A stretch of DNA of 64,000 bases from positions 124,001 to 188,000 of the forward strand of contig NZ_LYVJ01000004.1 of NCBI RefSeq assembly GCF_001676385.1, read 5' to 3'. Shown here in pieces: positions 32,839 through 38,927 of the stretch (position 1 is the first letter of the stretch; the number at the start of each line of letters is the position of its first letter). The notes below the pieces were generated by a model, which saw only the letters and a program-made list of their open reading frames with translations, made no database searches and was not told where the DNA came from. The translations under genes and the position numbers were made by a program. The DNA is from Stenotrophomonas maltophilia. Lineage in GTDB: Bacteria; Pseudomonadota; Gammaproteobacteria; Xanthomonadales; Xanthomonadaceae.

Positions 32839-33150
32839 TCAGGTCCGCTTCGTCAGGAACGTCTTCGCGGCACCGACAGCGAACTTAGCCGTCACAGCGG
32901 ACGCGATCATGGTGCACGCCACATCGAATTTCATGATGCCTGCATAGGACACCAGCAACGCGCCCCACTCGCCTCCCGGCGCACCGGCACGCATTGCGTC
33001 TTCCATCTGGCTGATCCATGGATCCACAAGGAACTCATTCGTCGCCCAGGAAATGCCGAGCCAGACCATCGCCTCTGCCACCCATGGGCCCCACTTCGAG
33101 CGGAACAGCGCAGCGAGCGCGGTCAGCAACGTGCTGATGAGCATTGGCAT
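32839..33150 (-). CDS. DUF2523-like minor coat protein of prophage 2
   Basis: 103 residues with hydrophobic helices (LISTLLTALAALF, MVWLGISWATNEFLV, FDVACTMIASAVTAKFAVG). Occupies the pVI position between adsorption protein and Zot. Sequence is only weakly similar to the prophage 1 protein. Ends 1 bp before the zot start and begins 2 bp after the adsorption gene stop. Confidence 0.75.
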   Translation of the reverse strand: MPMLISTLLTALAALFRSKWGPWVAEAMVWLGISWATNEFLVDPWISQMEDAMRAGAPGGEWGALLVSYAGIMKFDVACTMIASAVTAKFAVGAAKTFLTKRT

Positions 33151-33152
33151 GG

Positions 33153-34577
33153 TTAGGCATCCTTACTGGCGATGATTCGGAGGCAGAACAGCGCGGCGAG
33201 GCCCACAACGAAGTAGCTGCCAAGGCCGAGCCACCGGCACAACGGCGTAGTGTCGAACGCAATGGTTCTACCCATGACCTCAATCGCTGGCGGTTGCGGG
33301 CATCCCCTGCCCCAGCCGTAACCCGAAGCGTCAGGCCGCGTTGGCTGTCCACTGTTCGGGGCCCACACGTCGGACGCTGGCCGGTCGGCAGGCGTGGTTA
33401 CAGATCCACCTGTGCCGGTCAGAGCGTCACGAATCGCCTTGACGTCCCCGCTTTCGCCGCCGCCGTTGCCCTGGGCCATCTTTTCCAACGCACACGCGGA
33501 CCTCCACTGCATCAACAAGGCGGAGTACTCCATCGCGTCACATTTCTCGCCGGTGCATACCGGCATTGCCGCGCAGGTACCACCTGCGACGTTTCGATTC
33601 TTTCGGGTATTGCAGTCGATACGCCATTGGATGCGAGCCTGCCCGCACATGATTGGCGAGCCACTGCACGCAGGCGGTGCACTACAGTCATCGCCTCCCG
33701 AGAACGACTCCTCGTCGACCGGATCCGGATTCCCGTCGCCATCGCTGTCGCGCTTGCAAGTGCCGTCCGGGCCACGCACCTCACCGGCGGCACACTGGCC
33801 GTCCCCGGGCAGACATTTCCCGTCAGGCGAGCGCACTTGGCCGGCAGGACATTCGTTTTCCTTCTTCTTACACGTCCCGTCAGGCTGCTGAGCCATGCCC
33901 TCGGGGCACGGTTCTGGAGCGCACTGCCCCAAGGAATTCGGCTTCGCGCCATTAGGGCAGTCCCCACTGGGAGGTTCGCAGACTCGCAATACCGCGTTCC
34001 AGTAATGTCCAGGCAGAATGTCACATGCCTTCTTCTGATCGTCCGGACAGGTTTCACCACCTGGCATGCCTTGCCACGTGTACGTACTATCCGCATTCTG
34101 AAACCAGCGACCATCGCAACCGTTTCGGCAGCCATAGCTACCGGATCGAGCGCCACCACTGAAGGAGGACCACGGCCCCTGCCCCGTGTAGGAAGGCTCC
34201 GCCTCACAGCCCTTCGCGTAGTACCAGCGCGCTTGCTCGCCCGGCGGCGCTGGCGACACATAAGTGACAACGTTCCCGTTCAAAAGGCACTCCGCCTTGA
34301 CAGTGAAGTACCCCCTGCCCGCACCTTCCGGCATCTTGCTCGGCACATTGCCGCCCGCGCGGCCATTAGGCCCGGCAACCGCTACACACTTCGACTGGGC
34401 CCCGCCCCACCCTAACGCCCCCTGCTTGGCCGCGCCCTCGGTGCACTGCTCATCGTAAGAAGCGCAGGCAGCGGCATGCGCACGCCCGGAGAAGCACCAG
34501 CCTACAAGCGCGGCAACGAGGAGTATCGCTACTCGCCGAATGATCGCGGAAGCGAACACGCGTACCACCCAGCGCAT
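33153..34577 (-). CDS. Prophage 2 adsorption/attachment protein (pIII-like)
   Basis: 474 residues from ATG 34577. Signal peptide (VAILLVAALVGWCFSGRAHA), N-terminus CASYDEQCTEGAAKQ, Cys-rich repeats (CPNGAKPNSLGQC, CPEGMAQQPDGTC, CPAGQVRSPDGKC), acidic stretch DSDGDGNPDPVDEE, the conserved domain GSPIMCGQARIQWRIDCNTR and a C-terminal anchor (YFVVGLAALFCLRIIAS). The middle third closely matches prophage 1, while the receptor-binding N-terminal third differs, which would give the two phages different host receptors. Confidence 0.85.
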   Translation of the reverse strand: MRWVVRVFASAIIRRVAILLVAALVGWCFSGRAHAAACASYDEQCTEGAAKQGALGWGGAQSKCVAVAGPNGRAGGNVPSKMPEGAGRGYFTVKAECLLNGNVVTYVSPAPPGEQARWYYAKGCEAEPSYTGQGPWSSFSGGARSGSYGCRNGCDGRWFQNADSTYTWQGMPGGETCPDDQKKACDILPGHYWNAVLRVCEPPSGDCPNGAKPNSLGQCAPEPCPEGMAQQPDGTCKKKENECPAGQVRSPDGKCLPGDGQCAAGEVRGPDGTCKRDSDGDGNPDPVDEESFSGGDDCSAPPACSGSPIMCGQARIQWRIDCNTRKNRNVAGGTCAAMPVCTGEKCDAMEYSALLMQWRSACALEKMAQGNGGGESGDVKAIRDALTGTGGSVTTPADRPASDVWAPNSGQPTRPDASGYGWGRGCPQPPAIEVMGRTIAFDTTPLCRWLGLGSYFVVGLAALFCLRIIASKDA

Positions 34578-34645
34578 CAGCTGAAATCCACGAAGATGAT
34601 CGCGCAGGCCACCAGCCATGCGCAGAGCCAGATCCACCCTTCCAT
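34577..34645 (-). CDS. 22-residue hydrophobic micro-ORF before the adsorption gene (prophage 2)
   Basis: From ATG 34645: MEGWIWLCAWLVACAIIFVD plus two residues; its TGA overlaps the adsorption start (TGATG). Same place, size and character as 25238-25300 in prophage 1, although the sequences differ. A single Trp/Cys-rich helix. Confidence 0.65.
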   Translation of the reverse strand: MEGWIWLCAWLVACAIIFVDFS

Positions 34646-34679
34646 CCCAAGCCCCCTGCCCTGTCCAGGGCATTGAAAG

Positions 34680-34712
34680 ACCGGGGGGAGGGAGTCGGCC
34701 CTGCCCCCCGGT
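34680..34712 (-). terminator. Rho-independent terminator after prophage 2 major coat gene
   Basis: On the reverse strand ACCGGGGGG pairs with CCCCCCGGT around a 15-nt loop and is followed by CTTTC. Same location as the terminator at 25191-25221 in prophage 1. Confidence 0.75.
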
Positions 34713-34717
34713 TGCCG

Positions 34718-34948
34718 TTACATCGCGCGGCGCACCCACTTGTAGACCTTGACGCCGACCAGCACCATCAGCACCGCGGCGCCGATCTGACCGACCGGGC
34801 CGAGCGCGCCGTTGATCGCCGTGACCACGGGACCCACGTCCACGCCACCACCACCCGACGCGAATGCCGGAGCCGACACCAGTGCGGCGGTGACAGCAGC
34901 CGCCAGCGCGGCACGCTTGCCCTTCAGGGCGTTGAACATCTTGTGCAT
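34718..34948 (-). CDS. Prophage 2 major coat protein (pVIII-like)
   Basis: 76 residues from ATG 34948 (AGGAGGACAC upstream). Signal peptide with cleavage expected after VSAPAFA; mature part of about 46 residues: SGGGGVDVGPVVTAINGALG, transmembrane helix QIGAAVLMVLVGVKVYKWV and basic end RRAM. Unrelated in sequence to the prophage 1 coat but with the same architecture. Confidence 0.88.
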   Translation of the reverse strand: MHKMFNALKGKRAALAAAVTAALVSAPAFASGGGGVDVGPVVTAINGALGPVGQIGAAVLMVLVGVKVYKWVRRAM

Positions 34949-34956
34949 GTGTCCTC

Positions 34957-35160
34957 CTAGGACTGTTCGATTTTCTTGCGGATGAGCCGGAACACATACG
35001 CGACAGCCCACAGCAGCGCGATCTTTGCGCCGATGGCCTGTGCATCCTCAATCGACAGTTCCGGCAGTAGTGCCGGTTGAGGAATCCAGATCACAGCCGT
35101 GCAGGTCCCCGTGGCCGTGTCCAGGTCGGCTTCGCGGCACGCGGGGATCAGCACGGCCAT
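34957..35160 (-). CDS. Small phage membrane protein, possible minor coat (prophage 2)
   Basis: 67 residues. TGTCTAVIWIPQPALLPELS then a helix (AIGAKIALLWAVAYVFRLI) and a basic tail. Same plan as 24694-24915. Lies 8 bp upstream of the major coat gene and 3 bp after the ssDNA-binding gene. Confidence 0.65.
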   Translation of the reverse strand: MAVLIPACREADLDTATGTCTAVIWIPQPALLPELSIEDAQAIGAKIALLWAVAYVFRLIRKKIEQS

Positions 35161-35163
35161 GGA

Positions 35164-35442
35164 TTACGGCTTCGCCTGGACGGCTGCGGCCTTCGCCTGC
35201 AGCGGAACGAGATCCACGTAGCGCTTCAGGATCAAGTCGCCGTACTGGCTCAGCGCGAAGGACTGGGGATCAATGTCGTACTCGCCCGGCGGGTACGGCG
35301 GGCGCGAGCCGAGACCGACACGGAACGGCAGCTCGAAGCCGTTGCCGAAATCGAGGCCGACCATCTGGGAGCGGATGATGGAGTTGGTCTTGCTGTTGTG
35401 CCGCTCTTCGACGGCGGCGGACTTCACACGGCAAATGGGCAT
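35164..35442 (-). CDS. gpV-like single-stranded DNA-binding protein of prophage 2
   Basis: 92 residues. QMVGLDFGNGFELPFRV, PPYPPGEYDIDPQSFALSQY and GDLILKRYVDLVPL align by eye with Ff phage gene V protein (VDLGNEYPV, YAPGLYTVHLSSFKVGQFG, LMIDRLRLVPA). It coats the plus strand before assembly. Overlaps the end of the replication gene by 19 bp. This is a different family from the ssDNA-binding protein of prophage 1. Confidence 0.82.
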   Translation of the reverse strand: MPICRVKSAAVEERHNSKTNSIIRSQMVGLDFGNGFELPFRVGLGSRPPYPPGEYDIDPQSFALSQYGDLILKRYVDLVPLQAKAAAVQAKP

Positions 35443-36476
35443 AGTTCTTCCCTCACGAAACGATGGAGTGCGTCACCCTTGGCAATACCGCGAAAACGTC
35501 CGGGGTGACCGTCACGGACGATGCGGGCCTCGCAGAAGTCGGACCATGAATCTCCGAACGCTCCGCGCAGAACACTGAGAGCCGGGCCTACCTGGCGCTC
35601 CATCCAGAGCACCATTGCCTCGGCAGAAACTTCGACGTGCTTCCGGATCGTGCGCAGCCGTGTGCACACGCCCTTGATGAGATCGTGCAGCGCGCTGTAC
35701 GAGCCGCGCAGGTACGCACCCGGGTTCAGCAGCACATCCAGCGGGATTTCCATGTGCTTGCCGTACAGGCGCACTTCGGCGCGCACCCAGCGCGAGGACG
35801 GCAGGCCCTCGGCCTTGCCTTTTTCGTACACGCACAGTTCCTTGTGACCTTTGCCGCCGACGTACAACGTGCAGCCGGTGTTATGGCCCTCATCGGAAAT
35901 GAAGCGGTGACGCGGCGGGCAACCGCCTTCGGTGAAGCCGCCCTGCGCAGCAACCTCGCGGAGCGCATGCACGTCCAGGCGTTCGCCTTCGTAGTCGTCG
36001 TGCGCGCAATCAACGCGGGTGATCTTGGCGTCGAGCATGGAGCACTGCTTGTAGACCTGCACCCAGTTGCGGACCCACTTGCAGCCCATGCCGGTCAGGC
36101 TTAGGCATACGGTGCTCTTCTTGCCGCCGATACCAACGCGACCAACGACCTCATTTTCCCGGTCGATCAGCACCGCCGACTGCTCGTAGAAGTTCCAGTT
36201 CTTCTCCCGAATCGCACCGGCAACAACCTCGCCACGGAAGCCGAAGATGCGGAACAGCAAGAGATCCAGCTTCTTGCAGTTCACTTCTTCAAGGGCGGAG
36301 AGCGGGACCACAATGGTCAGGTAGTCGACGATTGCGTCCTGCTGACCCTTTTGGCCCGTGTTACTCCCCGGGCCAATCTCCGCCGCCCTTCGCCCCTTTT
36401 CACCGGGCGAAAGCGGGGAAAAGCCCCCTGCCCCGCCCTCTACAGCCATCCGGAAGCGAGCGCGATCAACGGCCAT
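35424..36476 (-). CDS. Rep_trans-type replication initiator of prophage 2
   Basis: 350 residues from ATG 36476, inside the end of the small upstream gene. Landmarks of the phage/plasmid replication initiation factor family (PF02486): VDYLTIVVPLS, GCKWVRNWVQVY, ITRVDCAHDDYEGERLD, GCTLYVGGKGHKELCVYEKG and WVRAEVRLYGK. Such proteins nick the origin for rolling-circle replication. A longer read-through start at 36569 is rejected because it would run through the small membrane-protein gene. Unrelated to the HUH initiator of prophage 1. Confidence 0.88.
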   Translation of the reverse strand: MAVDRARFRMAVEGGAGGFSPLSPGEKGRRAAEIGPGSNTGQKGQQDAIVDYLTIVVPLSALEEVNCKKLDLLLFRIFGFRGEVVAGAIREKNWNFYEQSAVLIDRENEVVGRVGIGGKKSTVCLSLTGMGCKWVRNWVQVYKQCSMLDAKITRVDCAHDDYEGERLDVHALREVAAQGGFTEGGCPPRHRFISDEGHNTGCTLYVGGKGHKELCVYEKGKAEGLPSSRWVRAEVRLYGKHMEIPLDVLLNPGAYLRGSYSALHDLIKGVCTRLRTIRKHVEVSAEAMVLWMERQVGPALSVLRGAFGDSWSDFCEARIVRDGHPGRFRGIAKGDALHRFVREELCPFAV

Positions 36477-36588
36477 TGCGCCCCCCTTTGCCGCGCAGGG
36501 CGAACACCAGCGACCAGTAAAGGCCGGTAAGCAGCACGCCGCCCAGCACGAAAACAACAAGCGGCTCACGCAAGAACTCAGCGAACAT
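36466..36588 (-). CDS. 40-residue membrane protein before Rep (prophage 2)
   Basis: ATG 36588 to TGA 36466-36468: MFAEFLREPLVVFVLGGVLL continues into one helix and ends GKGGRNGR. Overlaps its upstream neighbour and the Rep start. Counterpart of 23412-23582. Too short for many gene finders, but the arrangement is the same in both phages. Confidence 0.65.
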   Translation of the reverse strand: MFAEFLREPLVVFVLGGVLLTGLYWSLVFALRGKGGRNGR

Positions 36589-36862
36589 CGGCGGCCTCCC
36601 GCTGCTCGGCGTAGTTGGCGGCGGCCAGCAGATCGCCGCGCTTGGTGGCAGCGATTTCGGCCTGATAGAGGGTTTCGTGATCGGGGGTCCAGCCCGTTGC
36701 GGCCAGTTCGGCGCGTGCCTGGGCTATCAAGGCCGCTTCCTTGGCGCGCCGGACCGCGGCACGGTCACGCCGGTCGAGGCACCACGAAACCAGCTTGGCG
36801 CTACCAATCGAAACGGCCACGATGGCCGCCAGCAGCACGAAGGCAATGAACGGATCGATCAT
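36578..36862 (-). CDS. Small phage membrane protein (early gene, prophage 2)
   Basis: 94 residues from ATG 36862. One transmembrane helix (FIAFVLLAAIVAVSIGSAKL), CLDRRDRAAVRRAKEAALIA and the C-terminal motif AATKRGDLLAAANYAEQRE shared with 23176-23415. Overlaps both neighbours. Function unknown. Confidence 0.75.
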   Translation of the reverse strand: MIDPFIAFVLLAAIVAVSIGSAKLVSWCLDRRDRAAVRRAKEAALIAQARAELAATGWTPDHETLYQAEIAATKRGDLLAAANYAEQREAADVR

Positions 36863-37119
36863 GCTGGCAGCCTCGGACTCTGATGACGCAGGCACGCGAG
36901 CCGCGAGCGATGGCACCTGGCATCGGGAGCGAACCAGCCCTCGCCGACCCAACGAAGGTTGTCGCCGGACAGTCGCGTGAACTCGAAGCCCCTGCACTGC
37001 GGGAAGGTGCGCTGCCCGACCGGCAGTGCGCTCAGCTTGTCGTGGAAGGTTGCGATGAAACGCGCCAGCTTGCGCGCCTCGCGGTACTCAGCGGCCCATG
37101 CCGCACGTGTGGTGTTCAT
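36859..37119 (-). CDS. Small soluble early protein specific to prophage 2
   Basis: 86 residues from ATG 37119: AAWAAEYREARKLARFIATF, QRTFPQCRGFEFTRLSGDN and a His/Cys/Arg-rich end (DARCHRSRLACLRHQ). Prophage 1 has no equivalent between its repressor and the first membrane protein. First gene of the leftward transcript. No family recognised. Confidence 0.6.
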   Translation of the reverse strand: MNTTRAAWAAEYREARKLARFIATFHDKLSALPVGQRTFPQCRGFEFTRLSGDNLRWVGEGWFAPDARCHRSRLACLRHQSPRLPA

Positions 37120-37140
37120 GCCCAACCCCCCTGCCCCAAG

Positions 37141-37170
37141 CCCCAAGGGAACCCGCCAGCGGCCTTGGGG
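37141..37170. repeat. Conserved CCCCAAGG/CCTTGGGG hairpin upstream of prophage 2 early genes
   Basis: Arms at 37141-37148 and 37163-37170 with a 14-nt loop; same arms as 23127-23155 in prophage 1, in the same place relative to repressor and early genes. Confidence 0.5.
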
Positions 37171-37212
37171 TGCCGGTGGCGGGGTGTTTGTCGATTGCCA
37201 AACACGGGCGAA

Positions 37213-37241
37213 TGTATAGTGGCTACCTAACACCATGTCAA
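37213..37241 (-). promoter_or_regulatory. Prophage 2 early promoter, overlapping the repressor promoter
   Basis: On the reverse strand TTGACA (37241-37236), 17 bp, TATACA (37218-37213): a near-consensus sigma70 promoter for the leftward phage genes. On the forward strand TATAGT at 37215-37220 can serve as -10 for the repressor, so the two promoters overlap, a typical switch arrangement. Confidence 0.65.
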
Positions 37242-37245
37242 CCGG

Positions 37246-38079
37246 ATGCCTAACATGACCGCCGTCGCCGATCTTCTTGACAAAGTGAAAGAGGCCTGTT
37301 CCATCCCGTCTGACAACGCTCTCAGCCAGAAATTGGGAGTAACCCGTGCTGTGGTGAGTACGTGGCGCAGCGGCGGAACGCCAATGTCCGATGAGCGGAT
37401 TGCGCAGATTTGCGCCATGGGAAAGCTAGATGGCCCGCTGTGGATCGCGATGATCCATGCCGAGCGTGCGCAGACTCAGACCGAGCGTGCCCTATGGCGT
37501 TTGATGCTGGACCGGATCAGCGCGGCGGCTGCGGTCGTCGCGCTGGTAGCGCTGTCGATGCCAGGTCTAGCAAACGCAAAAACCGCCCAAATTCAGGCGG
37601 TTAGCGGTGCCGACAACGGCGGTATGTATATTATGTTCTCTACGGCACCCGGGGCGCTTATTGCCTCGGCACCCAACCCTGCTTTGGCATCGTGCCTGAT
37701 CCCTGATCGATGCGTGTCGTTTGGCAACCCCGCAAACCCGTGTGCCACCTGCAGCAGAACTCCCAGGCCAGGGCCAGAACGCCACGACCCCGTGCGAGGC
37801 GTTGCGTACGAGCGGCGCGCCCTGCACCATGCCTACAATGCGCGCAGGACGCCTTGGGGGGCGCATGGAACGCCAACGACCGGATTACCTGGAACCGATC
37901 CCACGTACGCGCTGGGAGTTTCCGTGGCTCGGCCTGTGGGCCGTGCTCCTGTTGGGCATGGCCGGTGCTGGAATTTGGCTGCATCTCAAGACCGGAGATG
38001 CTTGGAATACTCGATTCAAGGGCGCGACAGCACCATCCGCCGCGGCCGCTCCCATCGAGCCATCAACAGCAGAAATTGA
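37246..38079 (+). CDS. Prophage 2 repressor (HTH) reading through attR
   Basis: 277 residues in the integrated state. HTH at about residues 22-62 (NALSQKLGVTRAVVSTWRSG; DERIAQICAMGKLDGPLW), hydrophobic helix SAAAAVVALVALSMPGLANA at about 92-111. The att core encodes MYIMF at 127-131; everything after that (146 residues) is host-side sequence, largely out of frame with the gene at 37865 and probably meaningless. In the circular phage the frame would run only 22 more residues (AKLRGWLARLLPRPLSLLRH, then two) and stop at 30040-30042, next to the DUF3653-like gene. Confidence 0.78.
   Translation: MPNMTAVADLLDKVKEACSIPSDNALSQKLGVTRAVVSTWRSGGTPMSDERIAQICAMGKLDGPLWIAMIHAERAQTQTERALWRLMLDRISAAAAVVALVALSMPGLANAKTAQIQAVSGADNGGMYIMFSTAPGALIASAPNPALASCLIPDRCVSFGNPANPCATCSRTPRPGPERHDPVRGVAYERRALHHAYNARRTPWGAHGTPTTGLPGTDPTYALGVSVARPVGRAPVGHGRCWNLAASQDRRCLEYSIQGRDSTIRRGRSHRAINSRN
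37614..37641 (+). other. Right dif-like att site (attR) of prophage 2
   Basis: Left arm CAACGGCGGTA (poor XerC match), central TGTATA (37625-37630), XerD-type arm TTATGTTCTCT (37631-37641). The 15-bp ATGTATATTATGTTC at 37624-37638 repeats 29959-29973. Mirror image of attL, where the other arm is degenerate. The site lies within the repressor frame. Confidence 0.85.
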
Positions 38080-38239
38080 TCCGAGTCGTCAGGTGCCTAT
38101 CGCAGAGATCCGTGCACGCAGAGAACAGGCAGAACGCGAAATCCTGCAGCACCGCGCCGGGATTCGCTGCATCGGCGGCATTGCGTTCCGGCGCATATCG
38201 GGTGGATGGGAGAACATTCCCGGCCGGAAATGCTCGTGA
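37865..38239 (+). CDS. Paralogue of the prophage 2 cargo protein, outside attR
   Basis: 124 residues from ATG 37865. MERQRPDYLEPIPRTRWEFP, helix LGLWAVLLLGMAGAGIWLHL, and C-terminal module CIGGIAFRRISGGWENIPG ending in Cys. About 70 bp of upstream DNA, including the -10-like TACAAT and GCGCGCAGGACGCCTTGGGG, match the 30484 copy. It lies on the host side of the att site, so it is a relic of an earlier phage or the host source of the cargo. Overlaps the read-through repressor frame. Confidence 0.7.
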   Translation: MERQRPDYLEPIPRTRWEFPWLGLWAVLLLGMAGAGIWLHLKTGDAWNTRFKGATAPSAAAAPIEPSTAEIDPSRQVPIAEIRARREQAEREILQHRAGIRCIGGIAFRRISGGWENIPGRKCS

Positions 38240-38295
38240 TGCGTCACGATAATTCCCGGGCAGGGCCGGGCGGCTTCACGAAATATTCCCTCGCA

Positions 38296-38775
38296 TTACA
38301 GGAAGCGGTGCATGACATGGACATCGACCAAGCCGAGATCACGATGCCGGAATGCCTTCGGCACCGTGCCGACGACGGCAAAGTCCAGCTTGCGATACAG
38401 GGCGACCGCTGAAGTGTTGGTGCTGACCACGTAATTGAACTGCATGGCAAGGAAGCCCTCCGCCCTTGCCTGCTCCAGGCTGTGTTCAACCAGGGCCCGG
38501 CCAATGCCGCGGCCTTGTGCGGGCGGATCGACCACGTAGGTCGCGCTCGACACGTGCGCACCCAGGCCCGGGAAATTTGCGCCCATCCTGTACATGCCGG
38601 CCACCCGCGAATCCACTACGGCCACGTACGCTGCCTGTGCCTGGAACCAATGGTTGCGAAAGGTCTCGGCCTCGAAGGCGCCGGCAAAAGGAAGGGTGTC
38701 CCCTGCGGCGATGGCGGCCCTGAAGATGGCCAGCATGGTGTCGAAGTCGCGCGGGTTGGCGGGGCGGATATCCAT
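38296..38775 (-). CDS. GNAT-family N-acetyltransferase
   Basis: 159 residues from ATG 38775. GNAT landmarks: DIRPANPRDFDTMLAIFRAA at the N-terminus, acetyl-CoA loop PPAQGRGIGRALVEHSLEQA, NTSAVALYRKLDFAVVGTVP at motif B and HVMHRFL at the end. Substrate unknown; the AFRHRDLGLVDVHVM ending resembles phosphinothricin/amino-acid type acetyltransferases. Single gene, convergent with the cargo paralogue. Confidence 0.85.
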   Translation of the reverse strand: MDIRPANPRDFDTMLAIFRAAIAAGDTLPFAGAFEAETFRNHWFQAQAAYVAVVDSRVAGMYRMGANFPGLGAHVSSATYVVDPPAQGRGIGRALVEHSLEQARAEGFLAMQFNYVVSTNTSAVALYRKLDFAVVGTVPKAFRHRDLGLVDVHVMHRFL

Positions 38776-38872
38776 GCGCGTGCTGGCGAAGTGACGTAGC
38801 GGCCAAGCGGACACTAGCAGAATCCGGCCCGGGCGTACCTGCAGTCCCCTGCCCCATCACCTGGATGGCGTC

Positions 38873-38900
38873 GGGCCCGCACGGCCGGGGGTGCGGGCCC
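38873..38900. terminator. Strong hairpin between GNAT and pectate lyase genes
   Basis: Perfect 10-bp stem GGGCCCGCAC (38873-38882) and GTGCGGGCCC (38891-38900) with an 8-nt loop, 27 bp past the pectate lyase stop on its strand. No T-run. Confidence 0.5.
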
Positions 38901-38927
38901 AGGTTGAGGTGCGCTGCGCGCCCCGGT

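Larger units (their letters stand above)
29959..37638 (-). mobile_element. Inovirus prophage 2 (about 7.7 kb, leftward)
   Basis: Bounded by the exact 15-bp repeat ATGTATATTATGTTC at 29959-29973 and 37624-37638 (7,665 bp core to core). Read on the reverse strand: small early genes, Rep_trans-type initiator, gpV-like ssDNA-binding protein, minor and major coat proteins, terminator, micro-ORF, adsorption protein, DUF2523 protein, Zot, TraX, micro-protein. The repressor (right end), the cargo gene and the DUF3653-like gene are on the forward strand. All genes are open. It is oriented opposite to prophage 1. Confidence 0.92.

Noticed and set aside
37639..38079. C-terminal 146 residues of the integrated prophage 2 repressor as a functional domain
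   Set aside because: They arise from host-side DNA in a frame different from the 37865 gene and have no domain character; only the part up to the att core is phage sequence.
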